Assembly: GCF_947503875.1 (NCBI RefSeq) | Contig: NZ_CANNFH010000002.1 | Coordinates: 372,001-436,000 of the forward strand | Source of the DNA: an uncultured Polaribacter sp. | GTDB taxonomy: Bacteria > Bacteroidota > Bacteroidia > Flavobacteriales > Flavobacteriaceae | DNA length: 64,000 nucleotides | Direction of reading: 5' to 3' | Shown here: positions 24,056 to 31,385 of the stretch, in pieces | How positions within the stretch are numbered: position 1 is the first letter of the stretch | How the letters are laid out: each line of letters opens with the position of its first letter | The notes under the pieces: model-generated | What the model saw: the letters and a program-made list of their open reading frames with translations, nothing else | Told to the model about the DNA's origin: nothing | Database searches by the model: none | Program-made: the position numbers and the translations under genes

Positions 24056-24724
24056 ATGCAAAACGTAAACTACATCAAACACCTAAAAGGTGTATTTATA
24101 CAATTCTCAAAAGACAATCGTTTAAATCCAACACATATAAGTTTATATATAGCATTATTTCAAATTTGGAATAGTAATCGATTTTTAGAAGAATTCTATA
24201 TCAATCGAGAAGAAGTAATGCGTTTTTCTAAAATAGGATCTAAATCAACTTATCATAAATGTATTAAAGAATTAAGTCACTGGAAATACATCGTTTATTT
24301 TCCTTCACACAATCCTTACAAAGGCAGTAAGATTAAGATGTTCAAATTTGAGACAAGTAATGAACAAGCACTGGTATCTATTAATAAACATATACAAACT
24401 AGTAAAAACAATAAAAACACTAGTAAACTTGACCAGCCAAAAAATGAGAAAGAAGTAATTCATTTTTTTGAAAAGGAAAACTGGCCAATAATTGAGGCTC
24501 AAAAATTTTATAACCATTACCAAGGAATTGGTTGGAAAGTTGGGGGTAAAACAAAAATTGTCAATTGGCAAGCAACAGCAAAAAATTGGATGATAAAAGC
24601 GGAAGAAATTATGTCGTCTCGAGCGCAGTCGAGAGAAAAAAACAAAGAAACACAAAACTCAATTAGCCAGAATATGGACAACTTAAAGACAAGTAAAAAC
24701 AAAAATTACAATGAACCTTTATAA
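24056..24724 (+). CDS. replisome organiser-like replication initiation protein
   Basis: The ATG at 24056 gives 222 residues. The N-terminal 90 residues form a winged-helix domain (NPTHISLYIALFQIWNSNRF; SKIGSKSTYHKCIKEL). A low-complexity linker (Ser/Asn/Lys) leads to the C-terminal DnaD-like motif AQKFYNHYQGIGWKVGGKTK followed by IVNWQATAKNWM. This motif pattern (YY-x3-GW-x-V-G...W-x3-x-x-W) is the hallmark of phage replisome organisers that recruit a helicase loader, here encoded next. Near residue 188 the frame contains a small palindromic repeat copy (24612-24634, read as SSRAQSRE). Confidence 0.75.
   Translation: MQNVNYIKHLKGVFIQFSKDNRLNPTHISLYIALFQIWNSNRFLEEFYINREEVMRFSKIGSKSTYHKCIKELSHWKYIVYFPSHNPYKGSKIKMFKFETSNEQALVSINKHIQTSKNNKNTSKLDQPKNEKEVIHFFEKENWPIIEAQKFYNHYQGIGWKVGGKTKIVNWQATAKNWMIKAEEIMSSRAQSREKNKETQNSISQNMDNLKTSKNKNYNEPL
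24612..24634 (+). repeat. REP-like repeat inside the replisome organiser gene
   Basis: TCTCGAGCGCAGTCGAGAG is a variant of the dispersed CTTGAGCGCAGTCGAAAG repeat and reads in frame as SRAQSR. Confidence 0.6.
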
Positions 24725-24725
24725 A

Positions 24726-24753
24726 TGTCACCTTGAGCGCAGTCGAAAGGTCT
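24726..24753 (+). repeat. REP-like repeat between the two replication genes
   Basis: The sequence TGTCACCTTGAGCGCAGTCG followed by AAAGGTCT lies in the 36-bp gap between the two genes. Copies with the same core occur at 15100 and 24612. Confidence 0.7.
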
Positions 24754-24760
24754 ATGAACC

Positions 24761-25423
24761 ATGAATAATTTACAACCTCACATAATCCAAGAAGGAAGCG
24801 TTCAATACCAATTAGGTGCACAAAGCGGAAATCAAATAATATACGATTTCCCAAAAATGCTAATCTATTTAGAAGCAAAGGGTAAATTAATGTTTGGTAA
24901 AAACTTCAAAATATATATGGAGGACGAAGCAACTTTATACAAACTATGTATTTATTTTATTCGTGATTTTAAAACCTGCAGAAAATTAAATATAGATCCG
25001 AACAAAGGTATTTTATTATCAGGTCCAGTAGGTTGTGGTAAAACCAGTTTAATGAAATTATTGCCATTTATTGTTCCACATCATAATCAACATAAATTAA
25101 TTCCTGCAAGAAATATCACGTTTAGTTTTAATAAAAGTGGTTTTAAAATTGTAGAAGATTATGGTAATAATGGTTTTTATTGTTTTGACGATTTAGGTGT
25201 AGAAACAACAGGAAGACATTTTGGAAAAGATTGCAATGTAATGGGAGAAATATTACTATCACGTTACGATTTATTTCTAAAGCGAAAGATTAGAACACAC
25301 GCAACCACAAATTTAAATGCACAAGAAATAGAAAGTAGATATGGTATTCGTGTACGCTCCAGAATGAGAGAGTTATTTAATTTAATTGCTTTTGATAAAG
25401 AAAGTATTGATAAGCGAAAATAG
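24761..25423 (+). CDS. DnaC/IstB-like helicase-loader ATPase
   Basis: The protein has 220 residues. The Walker A motif GPVGCGKTS is at about 87-95, Walker B is FYCFDDLG (about 137-144), and the sensor region has ATTNLNAQEIESRYG and the arginine finger RVRSRMRELF. This is the form of DnaC-like loaders encoded by phages and mobile elements. Together with the DnaD-like protein it should load the host replicative helicase at an origin on the element. This implies that the excised island replicates. Confidence 0.82.
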   Translation: MNNLQPHIIQEGSVQYQLGAQSGNQIIYDFPKMLIYLEAKGKLMFGKNFKIYMEDEATLYKLCIYFIRDFKTCRKLNIDPNKGILLSGPVGCGKTSLMKLLPFIVPHHNQHKLIPARNITFSFNKSGFKIVEDYGNNGFYCFDDLGVETTGRHFGKDCNVMGEILLSRYDLFLKRKIRTHATTNLNAQEIESRYGIRVRSRMRELFNLIAFDKESIDKRK

Positions 25424-25459
25424 TTTCTAAAATCAGTTAATTTAATTTCTGTAAATTGT

Positions 25460-25467
25460 TAACTTTG
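25460..25467 (+). promoter_or_regulatory. -7 box TAACTTTG of the toxin-like trio
   Basis: This is an exact TAnnTTTG match that ends seven bases before the ATG at 25475. It gives the trio its own, nearly leaderless promoter, independent of the replication genes. Confidence 0.5.
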
Positions 25468-25474
25468 TAAAATA

Positions 25475-26377
25475 ATGGAAGTAGCTAAAAATATAGAAAG
25501 TTTAAGGAATTTAGCACAAATTCTATCTCCTGCTAATTTTAAAAAAATAGTAAAGGAGAGGAATTATTTTGATACATTCTATCGCATTAGTAAGCATACT
25601 AAAATATCTGACACTACCACTAATTTTGAAGTCATTAATAACATTTACAAATCACTTTTAGGTACTTATAAAAATGAATATGTCTATAAAAATATACTTT
25701 TAAATCAAAAACTTCTTAAAAAATATAGCTTAAAAAAATCAATTGCATTATCAGAATTTAAAATTGGTAATTCAATAGCTGACTTTGTAATTCTAAATGG
25801 TGAAGCTCGTGTTTATGAAATAAAAACAGAATTAGACGGTTTAGATAAATTAGATAAACAGTTAGCAGATTATAGAAAATTTGCAAATAAAATCTATGTT
25901 GTTTCAAATTCTAAACACATACCAAATCTTTTAGTTAAATTTCATAATACAGATATTGGCTTAATAGAGTTAACAAAAAGGAACGCATTAAAAACTATTA
26001 AAAAAGCAGGTCAAAATTTCTTATTTTCTCACGAAACACTATTCAAAAGTTTACGAAAAGATGAATATACTAATTTGTTGAAAAAATATTTTGGAAAAGT
26101 TCCTAATGTTCCTAACACGCTAATTTTCAGAGAATGTTTTAAACTTTCAAAAAAAATAGATATTTTAGAGTTTCAAAAATTAGTTATTAAAGAATTAAAA
26201 TTTAGAAATATTTCTAATCCAGAATTATTTAATGAAGATTTAGTACCAGATTCATTAAAACACATCTGTTACACTTTAAATTTTTCAAATGAAGAATTTA
26301 TTGAATTAGAAGATTTTCTATATAAAAAAAGTAAGCTATGTATTTCCCATATGTCAGAGGTAAACAATTTGAATTAA
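25475..26377 (+). CDS. sce7726 family protein (PD-(D/E)XK nuclease-like)
   Basis: The protein has 300 residues without a signal or membrane segment. The centre has the arrangement SEFKIGNSIADFVIL...YEIKTELDGLDKLDKQ: Glu94, Asp103, Glu115 and Lys117, the order of a PD-(D/E)XK catalytic core, then Gln129 and Tyr133 as in sce7726-type proteins. The C-terminal half is helical and of unknown role. The gene is the first of three; it overlaps the next by 40 bases. A DNase acting on foreign nucleic acid is the likely role, but no activity is known to me for this family. Confidence 0.72.
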   Translation: MEVAKNIESLRNLAQILSPANFKKIVKERNYFDTFYRISKHTKISDTTTNFEVINNIYKSLLGTYKNEYVYKNILLNQKLLKKYSLKKSIALSEFKIGNSIADFVILNGEARVYEIKTELDGLDKLDKQLADYRKFANKIYVVSNSKHIPNLLVKFHNTDIGLIELTKRNALKTIKKAGQNFLFSHETLFKSLRKDEYTNLLKKYFGKVPNVPNTLIFRECFKLSKKIDILEFQKLVIKELKFRNISNPELFNEDLVPDSLKHICYTLNFSNEEFIELEDFLYKKSKLCISHMSEVNNLN

Positions 26378-27276
26378 TCGCGTTAAGAGAATTATGTGGT
26401 TTGCTTTCAAGTTTTTCTGCTAAAATTTCACCTGTAATTGAACCAATTAAAGGTTCTTCTACTTTAAAATCTGCTTTAAAGACTTTAGCATCTAAAAATG
26501 TAAATTTTAGTATTATTATTAATCCTAAAGTGGGTGGTTTAGTTGGTGAGGGTAATAAAATTATAGATCTCCTAAAAGAGGTACTGCAACACTATAATAA
26601 TTATCAAATTGCAATAATCATCGATACAAAAATTGAAGAGCAAATTCCAGCTTTAATTGAAGGTATAAATAATTTAGAGTTAGATTATAAAGGCATTACT
26701 TTAATTCATAATTCTGAAATATCAGAAGGTAGTATCGATGAAATTAAAAATAACATAAATGTTATTTACAACATAATTTACTTTAGCAATACAAGCAGAC
26801 GTTATTATAGATTGTTTTCTGAAGAAAGTAGAATTTCTTTAGATGATTACTTTAGAGATATGCCAAGAAATGCAGATTATCTTGAAGTAGGCGAAAGTCC
26901 TTTTTCTGAAGAATATAGTTTTTATAAAGATGAAGGCTTTTTTGGTTTTTCTGACTTTTTAACGGTTGGCGATAATTATTCAGATTCAGGTTTTTTACCA
27001 AGAGCTGTAGCAATGCATTTATCATATATTAATGCATCAGGCAAAATAATGGTAAAACATTTTGTTTCTGACTCAAATGGTGATGTATCTGATATAGGTG
27101 GTAAATTCGCAGAAGCACTTGAAAAACTTGTAAATTGGTGTGTTAACAACAATATAAATACCCAAGCTGTAGAAGTATATAAAGACCTTCGTAATCGTGG
27201 TCATTTCCCTGGTTTAGGTACCTTAAAAAAATTGTCAATAATGAATCATATCGAATTAATTGTAGATAAGATTTAA
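26338..27276 (+). CDS. sce7725 family (beta-protein-like) protein
   Basis: The protein has 312 residues. The N-terminus MYFPYVRGKQFELIALREL is the standard beginning of sce7725-type proteins; the body alternates strands and helices as in a TIM-barrel-like fold (SIIINPKVGGL, IAIIIDTKIEEQIPAL, GFSDFLTVGDNYSDSGF). No catalytic motif is obvious to me. It overlaps the sce7726 gene by 40 bases, and the pair is conserved as neighbours in other genomes, so a shared complex is likely. Its end is two bases before the RES gene. Confidence 0.72.
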   Translation: MYFPYVRGKQFELIALRELCGLLSSFSAKISPVIEPIKGSSTLKSALKTLASKNVNFSIIINPKVGGLVGEGNKIIDLLKEVLQHYNNYQIAIIIDTKIEEQIPALIEGINNLELDYKGITLIHNSEISEGSIDEIKNNINVIYNIIYFSNTSRRYYRLFSEESRISLDDYFRDMPRNADYLEVGESPFSEEYSFYKDEGFFGFSDFLTVGDNYSDSGFLPRAVAMHLSYINASGKIMVKHFVSDSNGDVSDIGGKFAEALEKLVNWCVNNNINTQAVEVYKDLRNRGHFPGLGTLKKLSIMNHIELIVDKI

Positions 27277-27278
27277 TT

Positions 27279-28325
27279 ATGAATTGTTGTGTAAATTGTT
27301 TCAATAGCGAATACTTAATAAGTATTATTAATGCTGATGATAGAAATGGTAATTGTGATTTTTGTGAATCAATAAACGTTTCTATTTATGCAGCAAGAGA
27401 GTTAGCTCCTTTTTTTCGTAATATAATTTCTTTGTATCAAGTAGATATTAATTCAGTATTTGATTTAGCACAATCCTTAAAAAAGGATTTTAATCTCACC
27501 AGTAATTTAGTTGCTAATAATAGATTGTTATTTGAATCTATTTTTGTGGATGAAGAAGAAATTCTAAATGAATTATTTAATGTTAATGTATCGTCAGAAA
27601 TAAAGATTGAATTAATTTCTGAAACCAATCAAATTCATAGTATTTGGAAAGAATTTAAAGACGAAATAAAATCTATAAATCGCTACCACATTAAAAATAC
27701 TATTGATTTAAATAAATTAGCTAATTTTTTTAATCACGAAAGTTTCTACAAAACGATAAAAAAAGGTCGCATTTTTTATAGATGTCGCATATCAAATAAA
27801 ACAGGCTTTACTACAAATCAAATGGGTAATCCACCTAACGAACTTGCTACTGGTGGTAGAGCAAATCCTAAAGGAATATCTTATTTATATGTAGCTGATA
27901 AGTTAGAAACATCATTGTATGAAACCAGAGCATCTATATTTGATTATGTTACAGTTGGCGAATTTCGTTTGAATGAAGATTTAAAAATTCTTAATTTAAG
28001 AAATCCTAAAGATGATCCAATTCCTTGGTCAGAAAACGAAGCAATAGAAGACTTTTTAACCTATGTTCCATTTATTCAAACTTTACAAAAAGAAATCTCA
28101 TTACCAATAAGAAAAAGAGATAAACAATTAGATTATATTCCTACTCAATACATTTCAGAATATATTAAATCATTAGGTTTTGATGGTGAAGAATACCAAA
28201 GTTCATTGTTTGCTGAAGGATATAATTTAGCAATTTTCAATCCTGATAAATTAGAATGTATTACTACAAAAGTTTATGAAATTGAAAATATAGAACTACA
28301 TCATAAATTACTTCCTAACAATTAA
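27279..28325 (+). CDS. RES-domain protein with HEPN/RES zinc-ribbon N-terminus
   Basis: The protein has 348 residues. The N-terminus has cysteine pairs C4-x2-C7 and C26-x2-C29, the pattern of the HEPN/RES N-terminal domain. Residues 165-330 form a RES domain: Arg168 or Arg170 (FYRCRIS), GGRANPKG (192-199), Glu215 (SLYETRAS) and Ser308 or Ser309 (EYQSSLFAEGYNLAIF), the Arg-Glu-Ser triad that names the domain. RES toxins degrade NAD+. No Xre-type antitoxin is adjacent, unlike in RES-Xre toxin-antitoxin pairs. It follows sce7725 by two bases, so one transcript should carry all three. Confidence 0.8.
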   Translation: MNCCVNCFNSEYLISIINADDRNGNCDFCESINVSIYAARELAPFFRNIISLYQVDINSVFDLAQSLKKDFNLTSNLVANNRLLFESIFVDEEEILNELFNVNVSSEIKIELISETNQIHSIWKEFKDEIKSINRYHIKNTIDLNKLANFFNHESFYKTIKKGRIFYRCRISNKTGFTTNQMGNPPNELATGGRANPKGISYLYVADKLETSLYETRASIFDYVTVGEFRLNEDLKILNLRNPKDDPIPWSENEAIEDFLTYVPFIQTLQKEISLPIRKRDKQLDYIPTQYISEYIKSLGFDGEEYQSSLFAEGYNLAIFNPDKLECITTKVYEIENIELHHKLLPNN

Positions 28326-29275
28326 ATTCCCCACAAACCAAAACCCAATTTATTGCAAAAAAGCAAAAAATCTTTGTCTTTCGGTTTGTTCCGCGCGCCA
28401 ACGCAAGTTTAGCGTTTTAATATTCTATAGGTTGTTGCATTTTAGAGCTTGCTCCATTCGCATACTCATTGCACAACTCTAAAAACCAACACATTTCTAT
28501 TTTTTCATAAAACACAAAACTTCCCAAAGCTAAGTTACATAACGGGTAGTTATACTGCTCTGCCGTAAAAACTCCAGGCACTATAACTCCATTATTTAAA
28601 ATAGCCGCTCACCCAACGCGCACATCCGTTGTTAATAATGAAATTTAGATATTTAAACGAAATTTCTTCTTTGTTGCATTGTTTTTATAAGTGCTTGCGG
28701 TAATAGTAAACTACAAATAAGTACTACATAAACAAATACATAAATTAAAGGCAATTTATAAAGCACCTATAAAATCAAAAAAAGCCAATAAGAGTAAAAC
28801 TTTTTATTTGTGTAGGAAATTAATCAGTACCGTTTTCACTAAAAGTAAATGCAATTAGAAAAAATGAAACAATTAATTAATAGGAAAAATACCCACTTAA
28901 AATTAAATTTTGTGAGCATTCACTTTTAATAAAACCTAATAAAATACGTTAGCAAAAATAAAAAGTCTTTACACTTATTCTCGCTTCTGCCAGCGCACTA
29001 CGTACTTCGTCTTTAATTATTTAATTCAATCGCCATTGGGCTAACATTTTTAAAGATTGATAAACTCCACGCTCAAACCAGCCTCTGTTTTTCAATCTTT
29101 AAAAACGATAATATCAATTAATTTTTTTCCTTATCTCATTCATCTGCACAAAAATTCTGCTAAATTCATTTAGTTTCTTTATCAAAATTCTTTGTTTGCC
29201 TCATTTCGTTAAGTAAAAAACAAAAAAAAGGACATTTAAAATATAAACATCCTTTTCTCTAACTAAATTTTGATA
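28326..29275. other. 950-bp non-coding stretch with hairpins
   Basis: No credible gene is present on either strand. The stretch includes a locally GC-rich segment near 28390-28415 (CCGCGCGCC, then an AACGC..GCGTT hairpin), an imperfect stem near 28438-28490 (TTTTAGAGCTTG..CAACTCTAAAAA), and a perfect 14-bp inverted repeat at 29047-29060/29092-29105. It lies between a rightward and a leftward transcription unit. Candidate uses are an origin of replication or transfer, or a packaging signal; none can be proven here. Confidence 0.5.
29047..29105. repeat. perfect 14-bp inverted repeat with a 31-base loop
   Basis: TTTTTAAAGATTGA (29047-29060) and TCAATCTTTAAAAA (29092-29105) enclose 31 bases. The A/T ends would let it serve as a terminator in either direction, but no gene ends nearby on the plus strand. 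Confidence 0.7.
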
Positions 29276-29491
29276 TTACTTTTTGCGCTTTTTTTTGATC
29301 GTTTTTACCAATATTTTCATCATAAAAGATGCAATAAAACTGACGATTGCCCCCAAAATAGCCAAAACAATAGTAGTAATAATATCTTCTGAACCAATAT
29401 GAGTTATTGCAGATAAAAATATACCACCTAAAACACCAGCACTCAAATTTTGATGAGGTAATTGGAAATTCATATCAATTACTTTTTTCAT
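29276..29491 (-). CDS. small membrane protein (holin-like size)
   Basis: The protein has 71 residues, with a polar start (MKKVIDMNFQLPHQNLSAG), one or two hydrophobic segments (about 22-40 and 43-62) and a strongly basic end (KTIKKKRKK). This layout of two helices and a charged C-terminus resembles phage holins. It is the last gene of the leftward module and overlaps the preceding gene by 17 bases. The function is unknown. Confidence 0.5.
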   Translation of the reverse strand: MKKVIDMNFQLPHQNLSAGVLGGIFLSAITHIGSEDIITTIVLAILGAIVSFIASFMMKILVKTIKKKRKK

Positions 29492-29720
29492 TTGTATCTA
29501 CTACTGATTTTTCTTTTTTATCAGAAACTACAGCTTGACTTACTGCAGTTGCAACAGTTCCTGCAACTGTCATATAAGTAGCAATTGTAATAATGGTTGC
29601 AGGAATACTAATTGGAGCAGCAATAATTGCTCCACCTGCGGTAGCCAGTGCAATTCCAATGTTTCTTAAAATTCTGAAGAATTTCGGAGTAGGTTTTTTA
29701 TAACGTTCTATAATTTTCAT
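29475..29720 (-). CDS. small membrane protein
   Basis: The protein has 81 residues, with a basic N-terminus (MKIIERYKKPTPKFFRILRN) and two hydrophobic segments (about 20-42 and 44-64) rich in Ala, Ile and Thr, then a charged tail. It overlaps both neighbours (23 and 17 bases), so the three are translated together. I recognise no family. With the next gene it could form a membrane pore pair or an anchor. Confidence 0.5.
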   Translation of the reverse strand: MKIIERYKKPTPKFFRILRNIGIALATAGGAIIAAPISIPATIITIATYMTVAGTVATAVSQAVVSDKKEKSVVDTNEKSN

Positions 29721-30120
29721 AATTCTGTGATTTAATGGTTAATGTTATTTTTTCTTTTCGATCTCTAGCTTGATATACTAATGATAGTAATTTTTGCATT
29801 GCCTCTCTTGAATAAACACCTCTACCAATTCCATTCAAGTAAGTTACAGGAGCAATACAACCCTCTAGATCTCTTTTTGCATCATTAGCAGGATGAAATA
29901 AAATAAAACTTCTACTTTTTACATTTTTTAATATTAGATGATGTTTAAAACGTTTTGAAAAACGAGGAGTAACTTCATATTGTCCTTCCAGAATACAAGA
30001 AATGTTTCGTTTGTTATTTCTCCAAGGTAATTCAATCGTATGGCAAAGAAACTTGTCAGAATTAAAGAGAGTACCATTGGTACCCTCTTTAAAATAGTTT
30101 CTATGAAGAATTAACTCCAT
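29698..30120 (-). CDS. DUF5675 family protein, possible cell-wall enzyme
   Basis: The protein has 140 residues. The conserved core reads FILFHPANDAKRDLEGCIAP (73-92), with His76 and Cys88. A His followed by Gly-Cys resembles the HG...GC signature of YkuD-type L,D-transpeptidases, so a peptidoglycan-acting role is possible; this analogy is mine. DUF5675 genes occur in phage-like and island contexts in Bacteroidota. It lies two bases downstream of the 251-residue protein gene and overlaps the small membrane protein gene. Confidence 0.7.
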   Translation of the reverse strand: MELILHRNYFKEGTNGTLFNSDKFLCHTIELPWRNNKRNISCILEGQYEVTPRFSKRFKHHLILKNVKSRSFILFHPANDAKRDLEGCIAPVTYLNGIGRGVYSREAMQKLLSLVYQARDRKEKITLTIKSQNYENYRTL

Positions 30121-30122
30121 GA

Positions 30123-30878
30123 TTAAGGTTTATCTATAATGGTAACTGATAATGCATTATAAGTACCATTTTTTAAAGAATACATTTGCCCATTTACCTC
30201 TTGATAAAACTCTACACCTAAAACTTGAATAACTGGTAAAGTTGAATTTGCAGTGATAGTCGCAGATAATGCAATTGCAGCTGTGTTAGCAGCTGTATAA
30301 GGTAAAATTGCAGTTTCATCATTTTCAAAAGTTGATGTTTCATTTACAAAATCCAACTCAGATGCACCCATTACAATTTTAAAATGAGTTGTTCCTGCAG
30401 GTGCTGCAATTCTAACAGTTGGAGAAAATGCTGCCATATCTAAAGCAGCTTCTCCAGAAACTCTATCAAATTCTTTTGCAAATGCGGCAAATAAAGTAGC
30501 ACCTAATTTTCCATTCAAGTTAAATTCAAATGCTTCTAACAGGTTTAAATTTCCATCTTGTAAAGTTCTTAACCCTCTTTCATTTACAACATCAGTTTTG
30601 GTAATTGCAACCATTGCTTTTGTTAAACGAGAGACAACTCTTCTATCTTTTGCATTTTGCAAGAGCACACGAATGGCATTTCGTAATACTTTGCCTCCTT
30701 TACCTGCTCTTCCAAATTCAGAGCCATTTTCTCGCGTTCTTTGAAACGCAGGATCATTTTGGATTCTACTTTTATCTACTCCACCTTTTTCACGAGCTAG
30801 ATGACCATCAGCAGTTTTGTAGAAAGAAATACCTCCAATCGTTCCTTTTAGTTTAATAATTCCAGTTTGTTTTGCCAT
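30123..30878 (-). CDS. conserved protein of unknown function, possible structural protein
   Basis: The protein has 251 residues. The N-terminus (MAKQTGIIKLKGTIGGISFY, then DGHLAREKGGVDKSRI) and the segment DPAFQRTRENGSEFGRAGK are strongly patterned and basic. The C-terminal half is Ala/Thr-rich with predicted strands. It is the first gene of the leftward module. The composition and its position beside DUF5675 and holin-sized proteins suggest a structural or secreted component, for example of a phage-like particle, but no homologue of known function was recognised. Confidence 0.55.
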   Translation of the reverse strand: MAKQTGIIKLKGTIGGISFYKTADGHLAREKGGVDKSRIQNDPAFQRTRENGSEFGRAGKGGKVLRNAIRVLLQNAKDRRVVSRLTKAMVAITKTDVVNERGLRTLQDGNLNLLEAFEFNLNGKLGATLFAAFAKEFDRVSGEAALDMAAFSPTVRIAAPAGTTHFKIVMGASELDFVNETSTFENDETAILPYTAANTAAIALSATITANSTLPVIQVLGVEFYQEVNGQMYSLKNGTYNALSVTIIDKP

Positions 30879-30950
30879 AATTTTTACTTTTTTTATGATT
30901 AATAATTCAAATCACGTAACTTTATAGCAGTCAGTAAAAAAACAAATTCC

Positions 30951-31022
30951 GTTTTTGGCCATTCATTCCGAAACAACCAAAAACGTCATTAAAATATTGA
31001 CAACTCTTCGAGTTTTCAACAT
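30951..31022. repeat. two stem-loops upstream of the leftward module
   Basis: CGTTTTTGG...CCAAAAACG (perfect 9-bp arms, starting near 30951) is followed by TTGACAACTC-TTC-GAGTTTTCAA near 31000. They lie between the divergent starts at 30878 and 31102, so they could be operators for either unit. Confidence 0.5.
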
Positions 31023-31101
31023 TTTAACGACGCATAATTTTCATCATTATAAATTACTTTCAAGTAATCTATAACCATAGATAAAGCACGGATAAAGTAT
31101 T

Positions 31102-31299
31102 ATGAATCAAAAGAGAGCTTGTATATATCCCAAAGACATTCAGCGTATCACAGGGCGAAGTGAACGCTATGGGCGCAAGTTGTTGAATGACATCAAAGAC
31201 TTTTTAGATAAAGAACCTCACCAATTTGTAACTATCAATGAGTTTTCTGAATATTCTGGAATTCAGGTAGAAATAGTAAATGAGTATATTAAAGATTAA
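31102..31299 (+). CDS. 65-residue DNA-binding-like protein at the right end
   Basis: The short basic protein has a possible helix-turn-helix: IYPKDIQRITGRSERYGRKL followed by LNDIKDF, and a second helical half with FVTINEFSEYSGIQVEIVNE. Small proteins of this kind are common at the ends of Bacteroidota islands. It is 87 bp from the right attachment site and close to the inverted ACTGACACC copy, so a role as a recombination directionality factor is possible. No family was recognised. Confidence 0.5.
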   Translation: MNQKRACIYPKDIQRITGRSERYGRKLLNDIKDFLDKEPHQFVTINEFSEYSGIQVEIVNEYIKD

Positions 31300-31316
31300 A
31301 TTTTAAGGGACTAATT

Positions 31317-31326
31317 AGGTGTCAGT
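31317..31326 (-). repeat. inverted copy of the terminal repeat ACTGACACCT
   Basis: AGGTGTCAGT is the reverse complement of the sequence found twice at the left end (5035 and 5126). It lies 60 bp inside the right attachment site. Confidence 0.5.
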
Positions 31327-31385
31327 ATAAAATTATATATTTGCAAACACAGATAAATAAAGAGGTTTTTAATTTTTAGTTAGTT

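Noticed and set aside
25475-28325. RES-Xre toxin-antitoxin pair
   Set aside because: No Xre/MbcA-type antitoxin gene is next to the RES gene; the neighbours are sce7725 and sce7726 families.
28326-29275. CRISPR array or tRNA cluster in the long island gap
   Set aside because: No regular repeat-spacer pattern and no cloverleaf with a recognisable T arm was found.
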